A DNA stretch of 64,000 nt from QQWI01 sp964522015 (GCA_964522015.1 CAZFST010000023.1:1-64000); one strand, 5' to 3'; shown: positions 9,501 through 17,421, counted from the first letter of the stretch. Numbers and translations: made by a program. Notes: generated from the sequence alone by a model not told the origin.

Positions 9501-10234
9501 AGTAGCAAATTGCCATCAGTCCCATTGACAATTTCTCTAAGTGAAACATAGTATGAAGCTGCGTTTGTGACAGACCCCCACGTTGCTACCAGCGCATTTG
9601 TCGCACTGATATAGGTTGAATTTGGTGAGGTGATGGTTGGTGCTGGTGGCGGTGCAACACTGACAGCAAAAGTACATTGCGTGTATGTTCCTACCCTACC
9701 TGAAGCAACTCCAGCAATTGCCAATCGATAGGTTTTACCCGGTTTAATGCCTGGCAATGGATAGCTAGTCATTGATGTGGATGCACGATCAAGAAGTAGG
9801 TTGCCATCAGCCCCATTGATAATTTCTCGAAGGGAGACCACATACGAATCTGCATAAGCGACAGTACTCCAAGTTGCCATTAAACTTGTAGTTGCACTAA
9901 TTGCAGACGAGTTAGGTGTTGTGATTGTTGGTGCTACAGGTAATGGGGTTGGTGCCTGTGTTACAGGTGGTGGTGCTTGCGTTACAGGTGGAGGCGGCGC
10001 TTGTGTTACTGGCTGCGTTGTCACTGGCCGCGATATCGGAGGTTGCCAAATGATTGGATTAACACCATCGCTTGGGTCGATACCAGGTCCAAAGTCATAG
10101 TCTGGATTATCATCTTCAGTACCACGACTAACAACAACATCATTCTGACAACCGCGAAAACTACTTGCAAACACGTCAAACTGCATTAAAAGCAGCATGA
10201 CCACTAAAAAAATACTGACTACTTTTTTCTTCAT
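6563..10234 (-). CDS. secreted polymorphic toxin with FN3/PPC-like trunk and C-terminal AHH nuclease domain
   Basis: 1223 residues. A signal peptide (residues 1-24, MKKKVVSIFLVVMLLLMQF...) is followed by a Pro-rich VTQAP linker, then fibronectin-type-III-like modules at roughly 100-192, 196-290, 292-430, 435-530 and 538-690. Three of the five share a PGK-Y motif (LPGIKPGKTYRL, LTSIQPGKTYRL, LPGIQPGKKYSL). A bacterial pre-peptidase C-terminal-like domain (HHNQADVDAFKF, then FVVQVP) spans about 700-890. After FVVQVP comes a unique tip of about 345 residues: a helical part, an Ala/Gly-rich hydrophobic stretch and, at 1119-1129, AHAAHHIVPGG, the signature of the AHH family of HNH/EndoVII-fold nucleases, with further His residues (VHKGKHTG, IHEMF). 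The start has a GGGGGA ribosome site. The Imm11-like gene follows 12 bases downstream. No LXG, WXG or Rhs features were seen, so the export route beyond Sec is open. Confidence 0.8.
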   Translation of the reverse strand: MKKKVVSIFLVVMLLLMQFDVFASSFRGCQNDVVVSRGTEDDNPDYDFGPGIDPSDGVNPIIWQPPISRPVTTQPVTQAPPPPVTQAPPPVTQAPTPLPVAPTITTPNSSAISATTSLMATWSTVAYADSYVVSLREIINGADGNLLLDRASTSMTSYPLPGIKPGKTYRLAIAGVASGRVGTYTQCTFAVSVAPPPAPTITSPNSTYISATNALVATWGSVTNAASYYVSLREIVNGTDGNLLLDNKSITSTSYQLTSIQPGKTYRLAVAAVASGLVGSYAQTTFTVNHAPPTAPTNLIGSRSGTINTLNWNPSSSTAGIKEYKVFRNGEELSKSAGTYTNYADDISGTNSATGNNLRTTDLADRTSQVSSTLSVSTFNLHAKVADNDVVVPVTVSDAEMQIEENSYIYTVIAIDTNGNRSAASNQISIIVAAPPAAPIITSPNSTNISATNALLATWDAVTNATSYIVSLREIVDGANGSLLLDRVSTTSTNYQLPGIQPGKKYSLKIAALASGYTSSYTEFEFTVNSAPVVVAPPTTPTNITAELVNGNTIILKWDPSTSSVGIQEYVVERDGEALPQLIVDTNCTDTLPVDPVFSMIENGVGGPILVSSTEPSVVESSSTVPSGVELLNLPPSGITASAISLTGITSPELTAPYSTQNTSIGTIIVEKLLVKYALYAIDKTRQKSKPIEISVNLLLDDYVNAPSLAKLITLSTPLHTQTGRHHNQADVDAFKFIAVAGGRYTFSSTSDVKMTLLDVTDHSSGVPVNLVSVNTPSVIPPVNTVIVSPPLERIGPSLPGTGRITDPIAQAQTEALATVEAQTTELTQPDGGAPSDTDAIKVGTFYRDLKAGRSYVILVTSTSTKAVPGAYGFVVQVPTVDESSFDCDDLTIDPVQIDVAQILSSMPNSWIINAALDKLKSAGIADVNGYLSNQVNQIIRIYSLEDLTEEDLKYFVVGILAGVDDNLYLGAGSALGKYLFNKVPPEDNYYFMLAKITTDATFMAHFLKVAGVAAADAAKAITGATSAGALGLVTAETGIGFALFETAAGSMLVEAAGATLVAAAAGAGAAHSKSLLTADSEKFAKIKPSASANAKKLKNNMLKQRLIDPSYQLQPLFAHAAHHIVPGGWSFGKIGAKCKEMRQILADCGIDVNDAFNGVFLPTMKGIAGAGKATVHKGKHTGAYVTAIHEMFMLHKPTTHAKAVALLEEIRVMLLNGTLPLN
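7597..8746 (-). repeat. long direct repeat, trunk arm copy 1 (in the full-length toxin)
   Basis: Lies inside the expressed toxin gene and matches 4068-5311 and, in part, 1-612. Recombination between these same-orientation arms would replace the AHH tip and its immunity gene with those of a downstream cassette. Confidence 0.85.
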
Positions 10235-10355
10235 GTTTCCCCCTAAATCTCAGGATGGCACTCTTCCATCAGTCACCGCACATTGCAGTAACTTTATGCG
10301 CACTTTCTATTTTTTTTGCGCCGGTTTCCATTTTACGGCACGAGATACAATTATA
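10235..10355 (-). promoter_or_regulatory. probable promoter -10 and structured 5' leader of the toxin gene
   Basis: On the minus strand a TATAAT hexamer lies at 10350-10355, with no clear -35. About 110 bases separate the expected transcript start from the ATG. That leader can form several hairpins in a row: GCGCA with TGCGC, a 9-bp stem GTTACTGCA with TGCGGTGAC closed by ATG, and GATGG with CCATC, ending just before the AGGGGGA ribosome site. I could not match it to a known riboswitch class. In particular the GACGCAAAG core of GEMM RNAs is absent. Confidence 0.4.
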
Positions 10356-10442
10356 CAAGTGTTTATTTTTTAATTTTCCATCAAATCAAAATCTTCAGCT
10401 TTTAATTCCAGTTCACCTTCAGTTAATCTTGCCCCCCTATAG

Positions 10443-10458
10443 TGTGATTATAGTCACA
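10443..10458. promoter_or_regulatory. CRP/FNR-type palindrome ahead of the efflux operon
   Basis: TGTGA, six bases (TTATAG), TCACA: a perfect match to the classical CRP half-site arrangement, 30 bases before the ATG of the membrane-fusion gene. The Crp/Fnr-family gene at 15173-15772 is encoded on the same strand 4.7 kb downstream and is a candidate ligand. Confidence 0.45.
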
Positions 10459-10487
10459 ATTCAACACAAACAAGGAGGCATTAGATA

Positions 10488-11372
10488 ATGGCAAACACAG
10501 TAAAGAACAAATCAAACAAAGGGTTATTGATTGGCATTGGCATCGGGGTGGTGGCAGTGGCTTTAGTGGTTTCACCCCAGTTGCTCAGTAAAGGTAAGCT
10601 AGATGCTTATCAATCAGCGGCGGTGACAAAAGAAACCATCCAAACCTATTACACATTTACAGGCAGTGTGGGCAGCAAGGATTCTGAAACCCTTATGGCC
10701 CAAAAGATTACACAAATTAAAGAAATCAAAGTAGAAGAAGGAGCCCTGGTCAAAAAAGATGACGTGCTGATGATTGCCCAGGATGGTACCAAGATCAAAT
10801 CCGGTGTTAACGGCACGGTTACCAATATGGCTGTTGAGGTCAACCAACAAGTGATGGCTGGAGGCAAACTCTGTGAGATTGTGAACTTTGATAACTTAGA
10901 AGTCATTGTCAAAGTAGATGAGTACGATCTTTCTGCCATTCACAAAGGGGATAAAATCGACGTGACCATCCACGCCATCGACAAAGACATTGTGGGCACG
11001 GTCTCTAAGGTCTCCGACACAGCCATCAATCAAAATGGTATTGCCTTTTTCACAGCCACTGTTGACCTAGCAAAAGATAGCGACATCAAAGTGGGTATGA
11101 CTGCAGAGGCCACAATCCTCAGCGAGGAAGCAGTTGACGCCCTAACCATTCCCATGAAAGCACTGATGTTTGATCAAGATCACACCCCCTATGTCTATGC
11201 TAAAAATAGCGATGGCACCATGACAAAACTGGCCGTCATGGTTGGCATAAGCGACGGAAAAACTGTTGAAATCACAAGGGGTGTTTCAAATGGAAGCACC
11301 ATCTATTATCTGGATAGCGCCACTGAAGTCGCCAACAATGGGGGCTTTCAGGGACCATTGTCTAGACCCTAG
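10488..11372 (+). CDS. MacA/HlyD-type membrane-fusion (adaptor) protein of an ABC exporter
   Basis: The 294-residue protein has one N-terminal membrane segment (GLLIGIGIGVVAVALVVSP) and an outside part with a biotinyl-lipoyl-like hairpin (IKEIKVEEGALVKKDDVLM then GVNGTVTNMAVEVNQQV) and a beta-barrel region. It is shorter than Gram-negative MacA, as usual in Firmicutes. It should link the ABC transporter at 11406-13285 to substrates at the outer face of the membrane. The ATG has a strong AAGGAGG site 12 bases upstream. First gene of an adaptor, ATPase, permease set followed by a two-component system. Substrate unknown; antimicrobial peptides are typical for such sets. Confidence 0.85.
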   Translation: MANTVKNKSNKGLLIGIGIGVVAVALVVSPQLLSKGKLDAYQSAAVTKETIQTYYTFTGSVGSKDSETLMAQKITQIKEIKVEEGALVKKDDVLMIAQDGTKIKSGVNGTVTNMAVEVNQQVMAGGKLCEIVNFDNLEVIVKVDEYDLSAIHKGDKIDVTIHAIDKDIVGTVSKVSDTAINQNGIAFFTATVDLAKDSDIKVGMTAEATILSEEAVDALTIPMKALMFDQDHTPYVYAKNSDGTMTKLAVMVGISDGKTVEITRGVSNGSTIYYLDSATEVANNGGFQGPLSRP

Positions 11373-11405
11373 AAAATACTCATAACCACTGATAGGAGAC
11401 TACCC

Positions 11406-12095
11406 ATGACTAAACAAATCCTCAACATGCGAAATATCAACAAAATCTATACCATGGGGGGTGAATCCCTCCACGCCCTAAAAGAAATCAATTTAGAACT
11501 TTACCAAGGGGAATTCATCTCAATCCTAGGCCCTTCTGGGTCTGGTAAATCCACACTCATGAACATCATCGGATGCCTAGATGTCCCCACTTATGGCAAA
11601 TACCATTTAAATGGTAATTCCATTGAAACATTTGACGAAGCCCAAATGGCCCAAATACGAAATAGAGAAATCGGATTTATTTTTCAGCAATTTCAACTAC
11701 TCCCCAGATTAACCGCCCTAGAAAATGTTGAGCTACCACTGATATATTCAGGTCTTCCAGAGAAAAAAAGAAGACAACTGGCCACAGAGATGCTGGAAAA
11801 GGTGGGTTTAGGGGACAAACTAAAAAACAAACCCAATCAACTTTCCGGTGGCCAGCAGCAACGGGTGGCCATTGCAAGGGCCCTCGTCACACAACCCACC
11901 ATTTTATTGGCCGACGAGCCAACTGGTGCCCTAGATCAAAAGACTGGTCATCAAATTATGGAACTGTTCAAATCACTTCATAAAGAAGGCAAAACCATCG
12001 TGATGATCACCCATGACGAAAAAATCGCACACCATAGTAGCCGTATCATCAGGATACTTGATGGTGAAGTCAGCACGATTTCCGTTGTCGCTTAA
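11406..12095 (+). CDS. ABC transporter ATP-binding protein, MacB/LolD type
   Basis: 229 residues with all ATPase motifs: Walker A GPSGSGKST (about 42-50), Q loop FQQFQLLPRLT, signature LSGGQQQRVAIARAL, Walker B ILLADEPTGALD, and the switch His in MITHDE. Size and the ADEPTGALD form place it in the MacB/LolD/FtsE-like family that powers FtsX-type permeases. It lies 33 bases after the adaptor gene and 17 before the permease gene, so all three are probably one transcript. Confidence 0.93.
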   Translation: MTKQILNMRNINKIYTMGGESLHALKEINLELYQGEFISILGPSGSGKSTLMNIIGCLDVPTYGKYHLNGNSIETFDEAQMAQIRNREIGFIFQQFQLLPRLTALENVELPLIYSGLPEKKRRQLATEMLEKVGLGDKLKNKPNQLSGGQQQRVAIARALVTQPTILLADEPTGALDQKTGHQIMELFKSLHKEGKTIVMITHDEKIAHHSSRIIRILDGEVSTISVVA

Positions 12096-12112
12096 GCAAA
12101 AGGAGGCACCAC

Positions 12113-13285
12113 ATGTTTTTAGAAAGCATCAAAATGTCCTGGAAAAATATTATGCACAATAAGATGAGGTCGTTTCTAACGGTTTTAGGGGTGCTCATTG
12201 GCGTTGCCTCTATCATTGCCCTTATCTCCATTGTTCAGGGGGTCACCCAAAATATCACCAATCAAGTCATGGATATGGGCGCTAATAAGGTAACCGTTCA
12301 GGCCATGGGAACCCCCTTAAAAAGAGGGCTCACACAAACCGATTTAGAGAATATCGCCGCCATAGAGAATATCAAGGGCATTGCCCCTAGCATTTCGGGA
12401 AAAGGTACCCTTTCCTTTAAAGGCAATGTGATTGAGGACATGGCTATTTTGGGGAAAAACCATGTCCATTTTGCCAATACAAAAGACCTCCTCCAAAGTG
12501 GCAGACCCATAAATGTCCTAGATGTTGCCAATAAAAACCCGGTGGTGCTACTTGGTAGCAACTTGGTATCAGAGCTTTTCCCTACTGAAAATCCCATTGA
12601 CCAAGAGGTAATCATCAACGGTATGACTTTTACCGTGATTGGAACCCTTCAAAGTTCAGCCGGTTTTGCCGCTGGTAGCACTGACGATGGGATTATGGTT
12701 CCCTACACCACTGCCATGGGTTTAGTCGCAACTGGCTATGTCACTTCCCTAGACATGTACCTAGCAGACGAAAGCCTATCCGATGATACCACTGCAGCTG
12801 TAGAAGCCGCACTTAGTAACGCTTTCAACAACAACGAAGATGGTTACAAGGTGTCCAATATGCAAGGCATTCTTGACACCGTGGCAGAAATGACAGGGAC
12901 CATGAGCTTGATGCTAACAGGGATTGCAGGGATTTCTTTGGTGGTGGGTGGCATCGGCATTATGAATATGATGCTTGTCACAGTCACAGAACGCACCACC
13001 GAAATCGGTTTAAGAAAAGCCCTGGGTGCTGAACCCAAGATGATTCAGTGGCAATTTATATTAGAAGCCCTTTTCCTCTCTCTGTTTGGGGGGCTCCTAG
13101 GCTTGATTGTCGGTGTGGCAGTGGCTTTTGTGGCCAGCCTTTTAATTGGTACAGCCTTTGTGGTTTCCAGCTTCTCAGTGGTATTGGCCATTGGTTTCTC
13201 AGCCATTATTGGCTTAGTATTTGGTTTTGCACCGGCTCAAAAGGCCAGCAAACTAAATCCCATAGACGCCTTAAGAAGCGCGTAA
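12113..13285 (+). CDS. ABC transporter permease, MacB/FtsX family
   Basis: 390 residues with the FtsX layout: one N-terminal membrane segment (MRSFLTVLGVLIGVASIIALISI), a large outside MacB-type core domain (about 45-260), then three C-terminal membrane segments, the first containing GGIGIMNMMLVTVTERTTEIGLRKALGA, typical of the family. It forms the membrane channel or mechanotransmission part of the exporter with the ATPase just upstream. Ribosome site AAAGGAGG. No auxiliary peptidase is fused to it. Confidence 0.92.
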   Translation: MFLESIKMSWKNIMHNKMRSFLTVLGVLIGVASIIALISIVQGVTQNITNQVMDMGANKVTVQAMGTPLKRGLTQTDLENIAAIENIKGIAPSISGKGTLSFKGNVIEDMAILGKNHVHFANTKDLLQSGRPINVLDVANKNPVVLLGSNLVSELFPTENPIDQEVIINGMTFTVIGTLQSSAGFAAGSTDDGIMVPYTTAMGLVATGYVTSLDMYLADESLSDDTTAAVEAALSNAFNNNEDGYKVSNMQGILDTVAEMTGTMSLMLTGIAGISLVVGGIGIMNMMLVTVTERTTEIGLRKALGAEPKMIQWQFILEALFLSLFGGLLGLIVGVAVAFVASLLIGTAFVVSSFSVVLAIGFSAIIGLVFGFAPAQKASKLNPIDALRSA

Positions 13286-13338
13286 TAACGTGGTATGAAG
13301 TGCGTAAAAGTCCTAAGAAGTGCTCACTAAAAACGTGG

Positions 13339-13344
13339 TATAAT
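13339..13344 (+). promoter_or_regulatory. -10 element of the two-component operon
   Basis: A perfect TATAAT lies 70 bases before the response regulator ATG, within a short AACGTGGTAT direct repeat (13288-13297 and 13332-13341). No good -35 is visible, which would suit activation by a regulator. Confidence 0.4.
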
Positions 13345-13414
13345 TGAACAAGAACACCTCTAAAAACAATGGCACCATTGAGAGACACTAAATTTCCAGT
13401 AGGCAGGTGAGCAA

Positions 13415-14086
13415 ATGTTTAATATTTTAGTATGCGAAGATGAAAATCATATTAGAAAGCTCATGGGCGAGTATTTGCAACAGGAGAACTATGCCGTGAT
13501 AGAGTGCCAAAATGGTGAAGAAGCCCTTGAGGCCATGGACAAAACCCATATCGACCTCCTAATTACAGATATCATGATGCCCAAAATGGATGGCTATACC
13601 CTGGCCGCCATGATTAGAGACTCAGGCAACACCCTGCCAATTTTAATGATTACAGCAAAAGAAACCATCTTAGATAAGAAGAAAGGCTTTAACAGTGGCA
13701 CCGACGACTACATGGTCAAACCCATCGATATGGAAGAAATGCTCATGCGGGTTTCTGCCCTACTGAGGCGGTCAAAGATTGCCAGCGATCAATTACTGGT
13801 GGTTGGCAGCACCACTTTCAACTACGAAAACTTCACTGTCACCATCAATCAAGAAGCCACTACCCTCCCTAAAAAAGAATTTATGCTGATTTACTTGCTC
13901 CTCTCGGGGGCCAATAAAATCTACACAAGGCAGCAGATTATGGATGAAATCTGGGGATACGACACAGAAAGCGATGAGCAAACAGTCAATGTCCATATCC
14001 GCCGCCTGAGAGAGCGCTTTGAGGGCAACCCTGACTTTGAAATCATCACCGTAAAAGGCCTGGGTTACAAGGCGGTGAAGGGATGA
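13415..14086 (+). CDS. OmpR-family response regulator
   Basis: 223 residues: a receiver domain with the acidic pair in CEDE, phospho-acceptor Asp in LITDIMMPKMDGY (about residue 52) and Lys in MVKPID, then a winged-helix DNA-binding domain ending in DEQTVNVHIRRLRERF and VKGLGYKAVKG. It pairs with the histidine kinase whose ATG overlaps its stop codon by 4 bases. Located right after the MacAB-like exporter, it most likely controls that operon in response to envelope stress or peptide. Target not shown. Confidence 0.93.
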   Translation: MFNILVCEDENHIRKLMGEYLQQENYAVIECQNGEEALEAMDKTHIDLLITDIMMPKMDGYTLAAMIRDSGNTLPILMITAKETILDKKKGFNSGTDDYMVKPIDMEEMLMRVSALLRRSKIASDQLLVVGSTTFNYENFTVTINQEATTLPKKEFMLIYLLLSGANKIYTRQQIMDEIWGYDTESDEQTVNVHIRRLRERFEGNPDFEIITVKGLGYKAVKG

Positions 14087-15126
14087 AAAAAATCCTATCT
14101 TCCCTCTTCACTAAATATATGATCACTTTTATTGGCATCATGTTCGCTTCAAACGTGGTTTCCACCACCTTTATGTTCATCTATTATGGGGTGGACATGC
14201 GTCTAGCTCGGCGTATGGTTTTCACCGGAAACGGCACCCCCCTCAGTAGCTTTGCCGTGGGCATTGCCATCACCACATTTGTCCTTAGCGCCCTATGCAT
14301 CTTTATTGCCGTCAGACTGCTGGTAAAGCCCATCAAACAGATTTCTAACGCCTCTAAACAAGTGGCCGCAGGGGACTACCAAACCCAAATCACCGTCAAG
14401 GGCCACGACGAAGTGGCCCAACTTGCTAAAAGTTTTAACACCATGACTCAAGCCCTGTCTCAAAACGAGTACTTGCACAAAGACTTTGTTTCCAACGTCT
14501 CCCACGAGTTCAAAACCCCTCTGACCTCCCTCCGCGGTTATGCAACACTCCTGAAAAAGCCAAATTTACCAGAGCATAAACGCCAAGAATACCTGGACAT
14601 TATGATTGCCGAAACCGAACGCCTGGCCAAAATGACCTCCAGCCTATTAAAACTATCAGAACTTGAGCACCACATCACTCCCCTGCACAGTCAAACCTTC
14701 AGCCTGGACGAACAAATTCGGGACGCCATTATCGGCCAACAACAGACCTGGGAACAAAAATCCATCACCATGGATTTGGATCTTCAACCCACTGAAATCA
14801 CCGGGGATCAAGAACTGCTCCATCAAGTTTGGGTCAATTTGATTAGCAACGCCATTAAATACTCAAAAGATGGGGGTTTGATGGTTATTTCTCTTCATGG
14901 CCACAAGGGTGTGGTGGTAAAAGTGACAGATAGGGGCATCGGTATGTCCAGAGAAAGCCAAGAGCGCGCCTTTGACCGTTTTTATAAAGCTGACCCTTCA
15001 CGAAATAGCAGCGGCACGGGGTTGGGCCTGGCCATTTGCAAGAAGATTGTGGAACTGCACGGTGGCACATTGACGGTTGAAAGCCAGCTAAATCAGGGGA
15101 GTACCTTTACAGTAACCCTTAGGTAG
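14083..15126 (+). CDS. membrane sensor histidine kinase
   Basis: 347 residues: two membrane segments (about 10-32 and 58-82) with a very short outer loop, a HAMP linker (LLVKPIKQISNASKQVAAGDY), the phospho-accepting H box SNVSHEFKTPLTSLRGY (about 140-156), N box WVNLISNAIKYSKD, then DRGIGM and GTGLGLAICKKIVELHGG of the ATPase domain. The tiny outside loop is typical of intramembrane-sensing kinases that work with neighbouring ABC exporters. Start overlaps the response regulator stop. Confidence 0.93.
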   Translation: MKKILSSLFTKYMITFIGIMFASNVVSTTFMFIYYGVDMRLARRMVFTGNGTPLSSFAVGIAITTFVLSALCIFIAVRLLVKPIKQISNASKQVAAGDYQTQITVKGHDEVAQLAKSFNTMTQALSQNEYLHKDFVSNVSHEFKTPLTSLRGYATLLKKPNLPEHKRQEYLDIMIAETERLAKMTSSLLKLSELEHHITPLHSQTFSLDEQIRDAIIGQQQTWEQKSITMDLDLQPTEITGDQELLHQVWVNLISNAIKYSKDGGLMVISLHGHKGVVVKVTDRGIGMSRESQERAFDRFYKADPSRNSSGTGLGLAICKKIVELHGGTLTVESQLNQGSTFTVTLR

Positions 15127-15172
15127 CAAAGGGGGACGTAACAGCTTTACTACCTAGTTTAAGGAGAATAAC

Positions 15173-15772
15173 ATGACTGAAAAAGAAGCATTCATACAGC
15201 TGCAGCAACGCCTCTGCGCACAGGGTTTTGAAAATCTTTCCCATATGGAGGATCTGAAAAAGTATTTTAAACCCCTTGAATTCAAGCGGGGTCAGCAGTT
15301 TTTGGACCAAGATGACACGGAATCCAGAATCGCCTATATCGCCAAGGGGCTTTTTCGGTATTACTACCTGACCCCAAAGGGTGATGATATTACCAAGCAC
15401 TTTTCCACAGAGGGGGATTTTGTGTCCTCCTACGCCTCTTTAATCTATCAGAGGCCTTCTGCCTACGGTATTGTGGCAGAAGAAGATGCCACGATTTTGG
15501 TAATTGATAAAGATACATATCTTGGCTTACTTGAGAGTGGTGGCCCCTGGGAACGGATTGCCCGCCACTACACCGAACACATCTACAATTTAAAAGAACT
15601 GAGAGAAGCGAGCCTCTTGCTATTAGATGCAAAGGCTCGCTACATAGATTTTTGCCTACGGTACCCATACTTAAAAGACCGGGTCAAACAAAAGCATTTA
15701 GCCACTTTTTTAGGACTCCATCCGGTGACCCTCAGTAAACTCAGAAAAGATGTAAAACTTACTCAAGATTAA
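15173..15772 (+). CDS. Crp/Fnr-family transcription regulator
   Basis: 199 residues. An N-terminal cyclic-nucleotide-binding-type beta barrel (about 30-120; FKRGQQFLDQDD, YIAKGLFRYYYLTPKGDDITKHF) is followed by a C-terminal helix-turn-helix (KQKHLATFLGLHPVTLSKLRK). The cNMP phosphate-binding motif is not conserved and there are no clustered cysteines, so neither cAMP nor an iron-sulfur cluster is indicated. It begins 47 bases after the kinase and has an AAGGAG site. It may read the palindrome at 10443-10458; that is inference. Confidence 0.85.
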   Translation: MTEKEAFIQLQQRLCAQGFENLSHMEDLKKYFKPLEFKRGQQFLDQDDTESRIAYIAKGLFRYYYLTPKGDDITKHFSTEGDFVSSYASLIYQRPSAYGIVAEEDATILVIDKDTYLGLLESGGPWERIARHYTEHIYNLKELREASLLLLDAKARYIDFCLRYPYLKDRVKQKHLATFLGLHPVTLSKLRKDVKLTQD

Positions 15773-15857
15773 GATTTGTTAGCCTAGACTAATGCACGGT
15801 GGCATTCTTAGGGTTATACTGGTGATAGAAAGTTGATGATACCAAAGGAGACAACCA

Positions 15858-17384
15858 ATGAACCCAACTAGCACACCTAACATTGAACCTATTCACAACA
15901 GTTCTAATAGCAGCTCTACCATGGCGCGTTCGCCAATTGAAACCATCCAAAACCAACGCCGGTATTTCCAGCAGGGAAACACCCACTCCCTTGAATTTAG
16001 ACGGGAAATGTTGAACAAGCTTTACACAGCCATTATTGCCAACCAAGATAAGATTGCCGCGGCCCTGCAAAAGGATTTGGGCAAATCCACCACAGAAACC
16101 ATCACCACAGAAATTGGCCCCGTACTGTCCGAAATCCGCCAACTCCATAAATCCCTTGCAAAATATATGAAACCTAAAAAGCGCCGCAATACCCTTGTCA
16201 ACTTTGGGGCAAAATCCAGGATTTACAGCGAACCCTATGGCAATGTCTTGATTATCGGCCCTTGGAATTATCCCTTCCAATTGGCAATGGGCCCACTGGC
16301 TGGCGCCATTGCAGGTGGCAACACTGTGATTTTAAAGCCTTCAGAACTATCAGAGCACACTTCCAATGTAATTTTTGACATCATAAAAGCCACCTTCGAA
16401 TCTAGCTATATCGCTACAATTCTCGGTGGCATTGACGAAACAACCCTACTTTTAAACCAGCGCTTTGATATGATTTTCTTCACCGGTTCTCCTGCAGTGG
16501 GTTCCATTGTGATGAGTGCCGCTGCAAAACACCTGACTAAAGTGGTGTTAGAACTGGGGGGAAAGAGCCCTTGCATTGTAGATGCAACCGCTAACATTGA
16601 ACTGGCGGCCAAACGGATTGCCTTTGCCAAATTGATTAATGCCGGGCAAACCTGCGTCGCCCCAGACTACTTACTGGTGCAAAACACTGTGAAAGATCAA
16701 TTTATTGCCGCTTACAAACGGGCCGTGGACGTGATGTTTGAAACCACCCCCAATACCCATGGGGATTTTGGCCACATCATCAATCAACGTCACTTTAATC
16801 GTTTATCTGCTTATCTCAGTAACGGTAAGATTTTATATGGAGGCCATGTGGATGCAGCCAAACTCCACATAGACCCCACTTTGATTGATATTGGCACCGC
16901 CAAATCTCTACGTGGCGACCAATCAGCAAACGCCACTACTCGTGGCGACCAATCAGCAAACGCCACGAATAGTAGTGACCTGCCAATTATGAACGATGAG
17001 ATCTTTGGCCCCATCCTGCCCCTGATTACCTTTGAAGACATCAATGAAATCTTCCCCATCATCGCAAATAATCCTGATCCCTTGGCACTTTACCTGTTTA
17101 CAGAAAACCAGGCCTTGCAGGACAGAATCGTAGCCAGAGTCCCATTTGGCGGGGGCGCTATCAACGACGCCCTGATGCACTTGACCAATGAGCACTTGCC
17201 TTTTGGGGGCCGAGGCACCAGCGGCATGGGGGCTTACCATGGGGCTAAATCCTTTGATGCCTTTACCCACCAAAAGTCGGTTCTCCACAGCCCCACTTGG
17301 TTTGACCTGAGTCTCAAATACCCACCCTTTAAAGAAAAGCAGTTACCGCTGGTGAAGAGGATACTCTACAAAAACAAGCTGTAG
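15858..17384 (+). CDS. NAD(P)-dependent aldehyde dehydrogenase, class-3/fatty-aldehyde type
   Basis: 508 residues; relatives are usually about 455-480. It shows GPWNYPFQLAMGPLAGAIAGGN, the cofactor motif FTGSPAVGSIV, the general-base Glu in LELGGKSP and the catalytic Cys in NAGQTCVAPDYLL. It oxidises aldehydes to acids and has the C-terminal hydrophobic tail region common in this class. Between LIDIGTAKSL and LPIMNDEIFGPILP there are about 25 extra residues made of two copies of RGDQSANAT, encoded by the tandem repeat at 16911-16970. AAAGGAG ribosome site. Apparently single-gene; physiological substrate unknown. Confidence 0.9.
   Translation: MNPTSTPNIEPIHNSSNSSSTMARSPIETIQNQRRYFQQGNTHSLEFRREMLNKLYTAIIANQDKIAAALQKDLGKSTTETITTEIGPVLSEIRQLHKSLAKYMKPKKRRNTLVNFGAKSRIYSEPYGNVLIIGPWNYPFQLAMGPLAGAIAGGNTVILKPSELSEHTSNVIFDIIKATFESSYIATILGGIDETTLLLNQRFDMIFFTGSPAVGSIVMSAAAKHLTKVVLELGGKSPCIVDATANIELAAKRIAFAKLINAGQTCVAPDYLLVQNTVKDQFIAAYKRAVDVMFETTPNTHGDFGHIINQRHFNRLSAYLSNGKILYGGHVDAAKLHIDPTLIDIGTAKSLRGDQSANATTRGDQSANATNSSDLPIMNDEIFGPILPLITFEDINEIFPIIANNPDPLALYLFTENQALQDRIVARVPFGGGAINDALMHLTNEHLPFGGRGTSGMGAYHGAKSFDAFTHQKSVLHSPTWFDLSLKYPPFKEKQLPLVKRILYKNKL
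16911..16970 (+). repeat. tandem palindromic 30-bp repeat inserted in the aldehyde dehydrogenase frame
   Basis: Two copies of a 30-base unit. In each, GTGGCG and CGCCAC form inverted ends around ACCAATCAGCAAA, so each copy can fold into a hairpin. The insertion keeps the frame and falls at a variable surface loop just before the conserved EIFGPILP motif. No other copy was seen in the window. Confidence 0.8.
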
Positions 17385-17421
17385 TCTTTGCAATCAGAAA
17401 CTAGCAATAGAATTTAATGCC

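Noticed and set aside
10235..10343. Second GEMM riboswitch in the toxin leader
   Set aside because: A closing helix and A-rich hairpin look similar at first, but the essential GACGCAAAG and GCAAACC parts are absent.
10255..10488. 77-codon plus-strand frame before the efflux operon
   Set aside because: It covers the toxin leader and the CRP-like site, has no ribosome site and no protein-like pattern.
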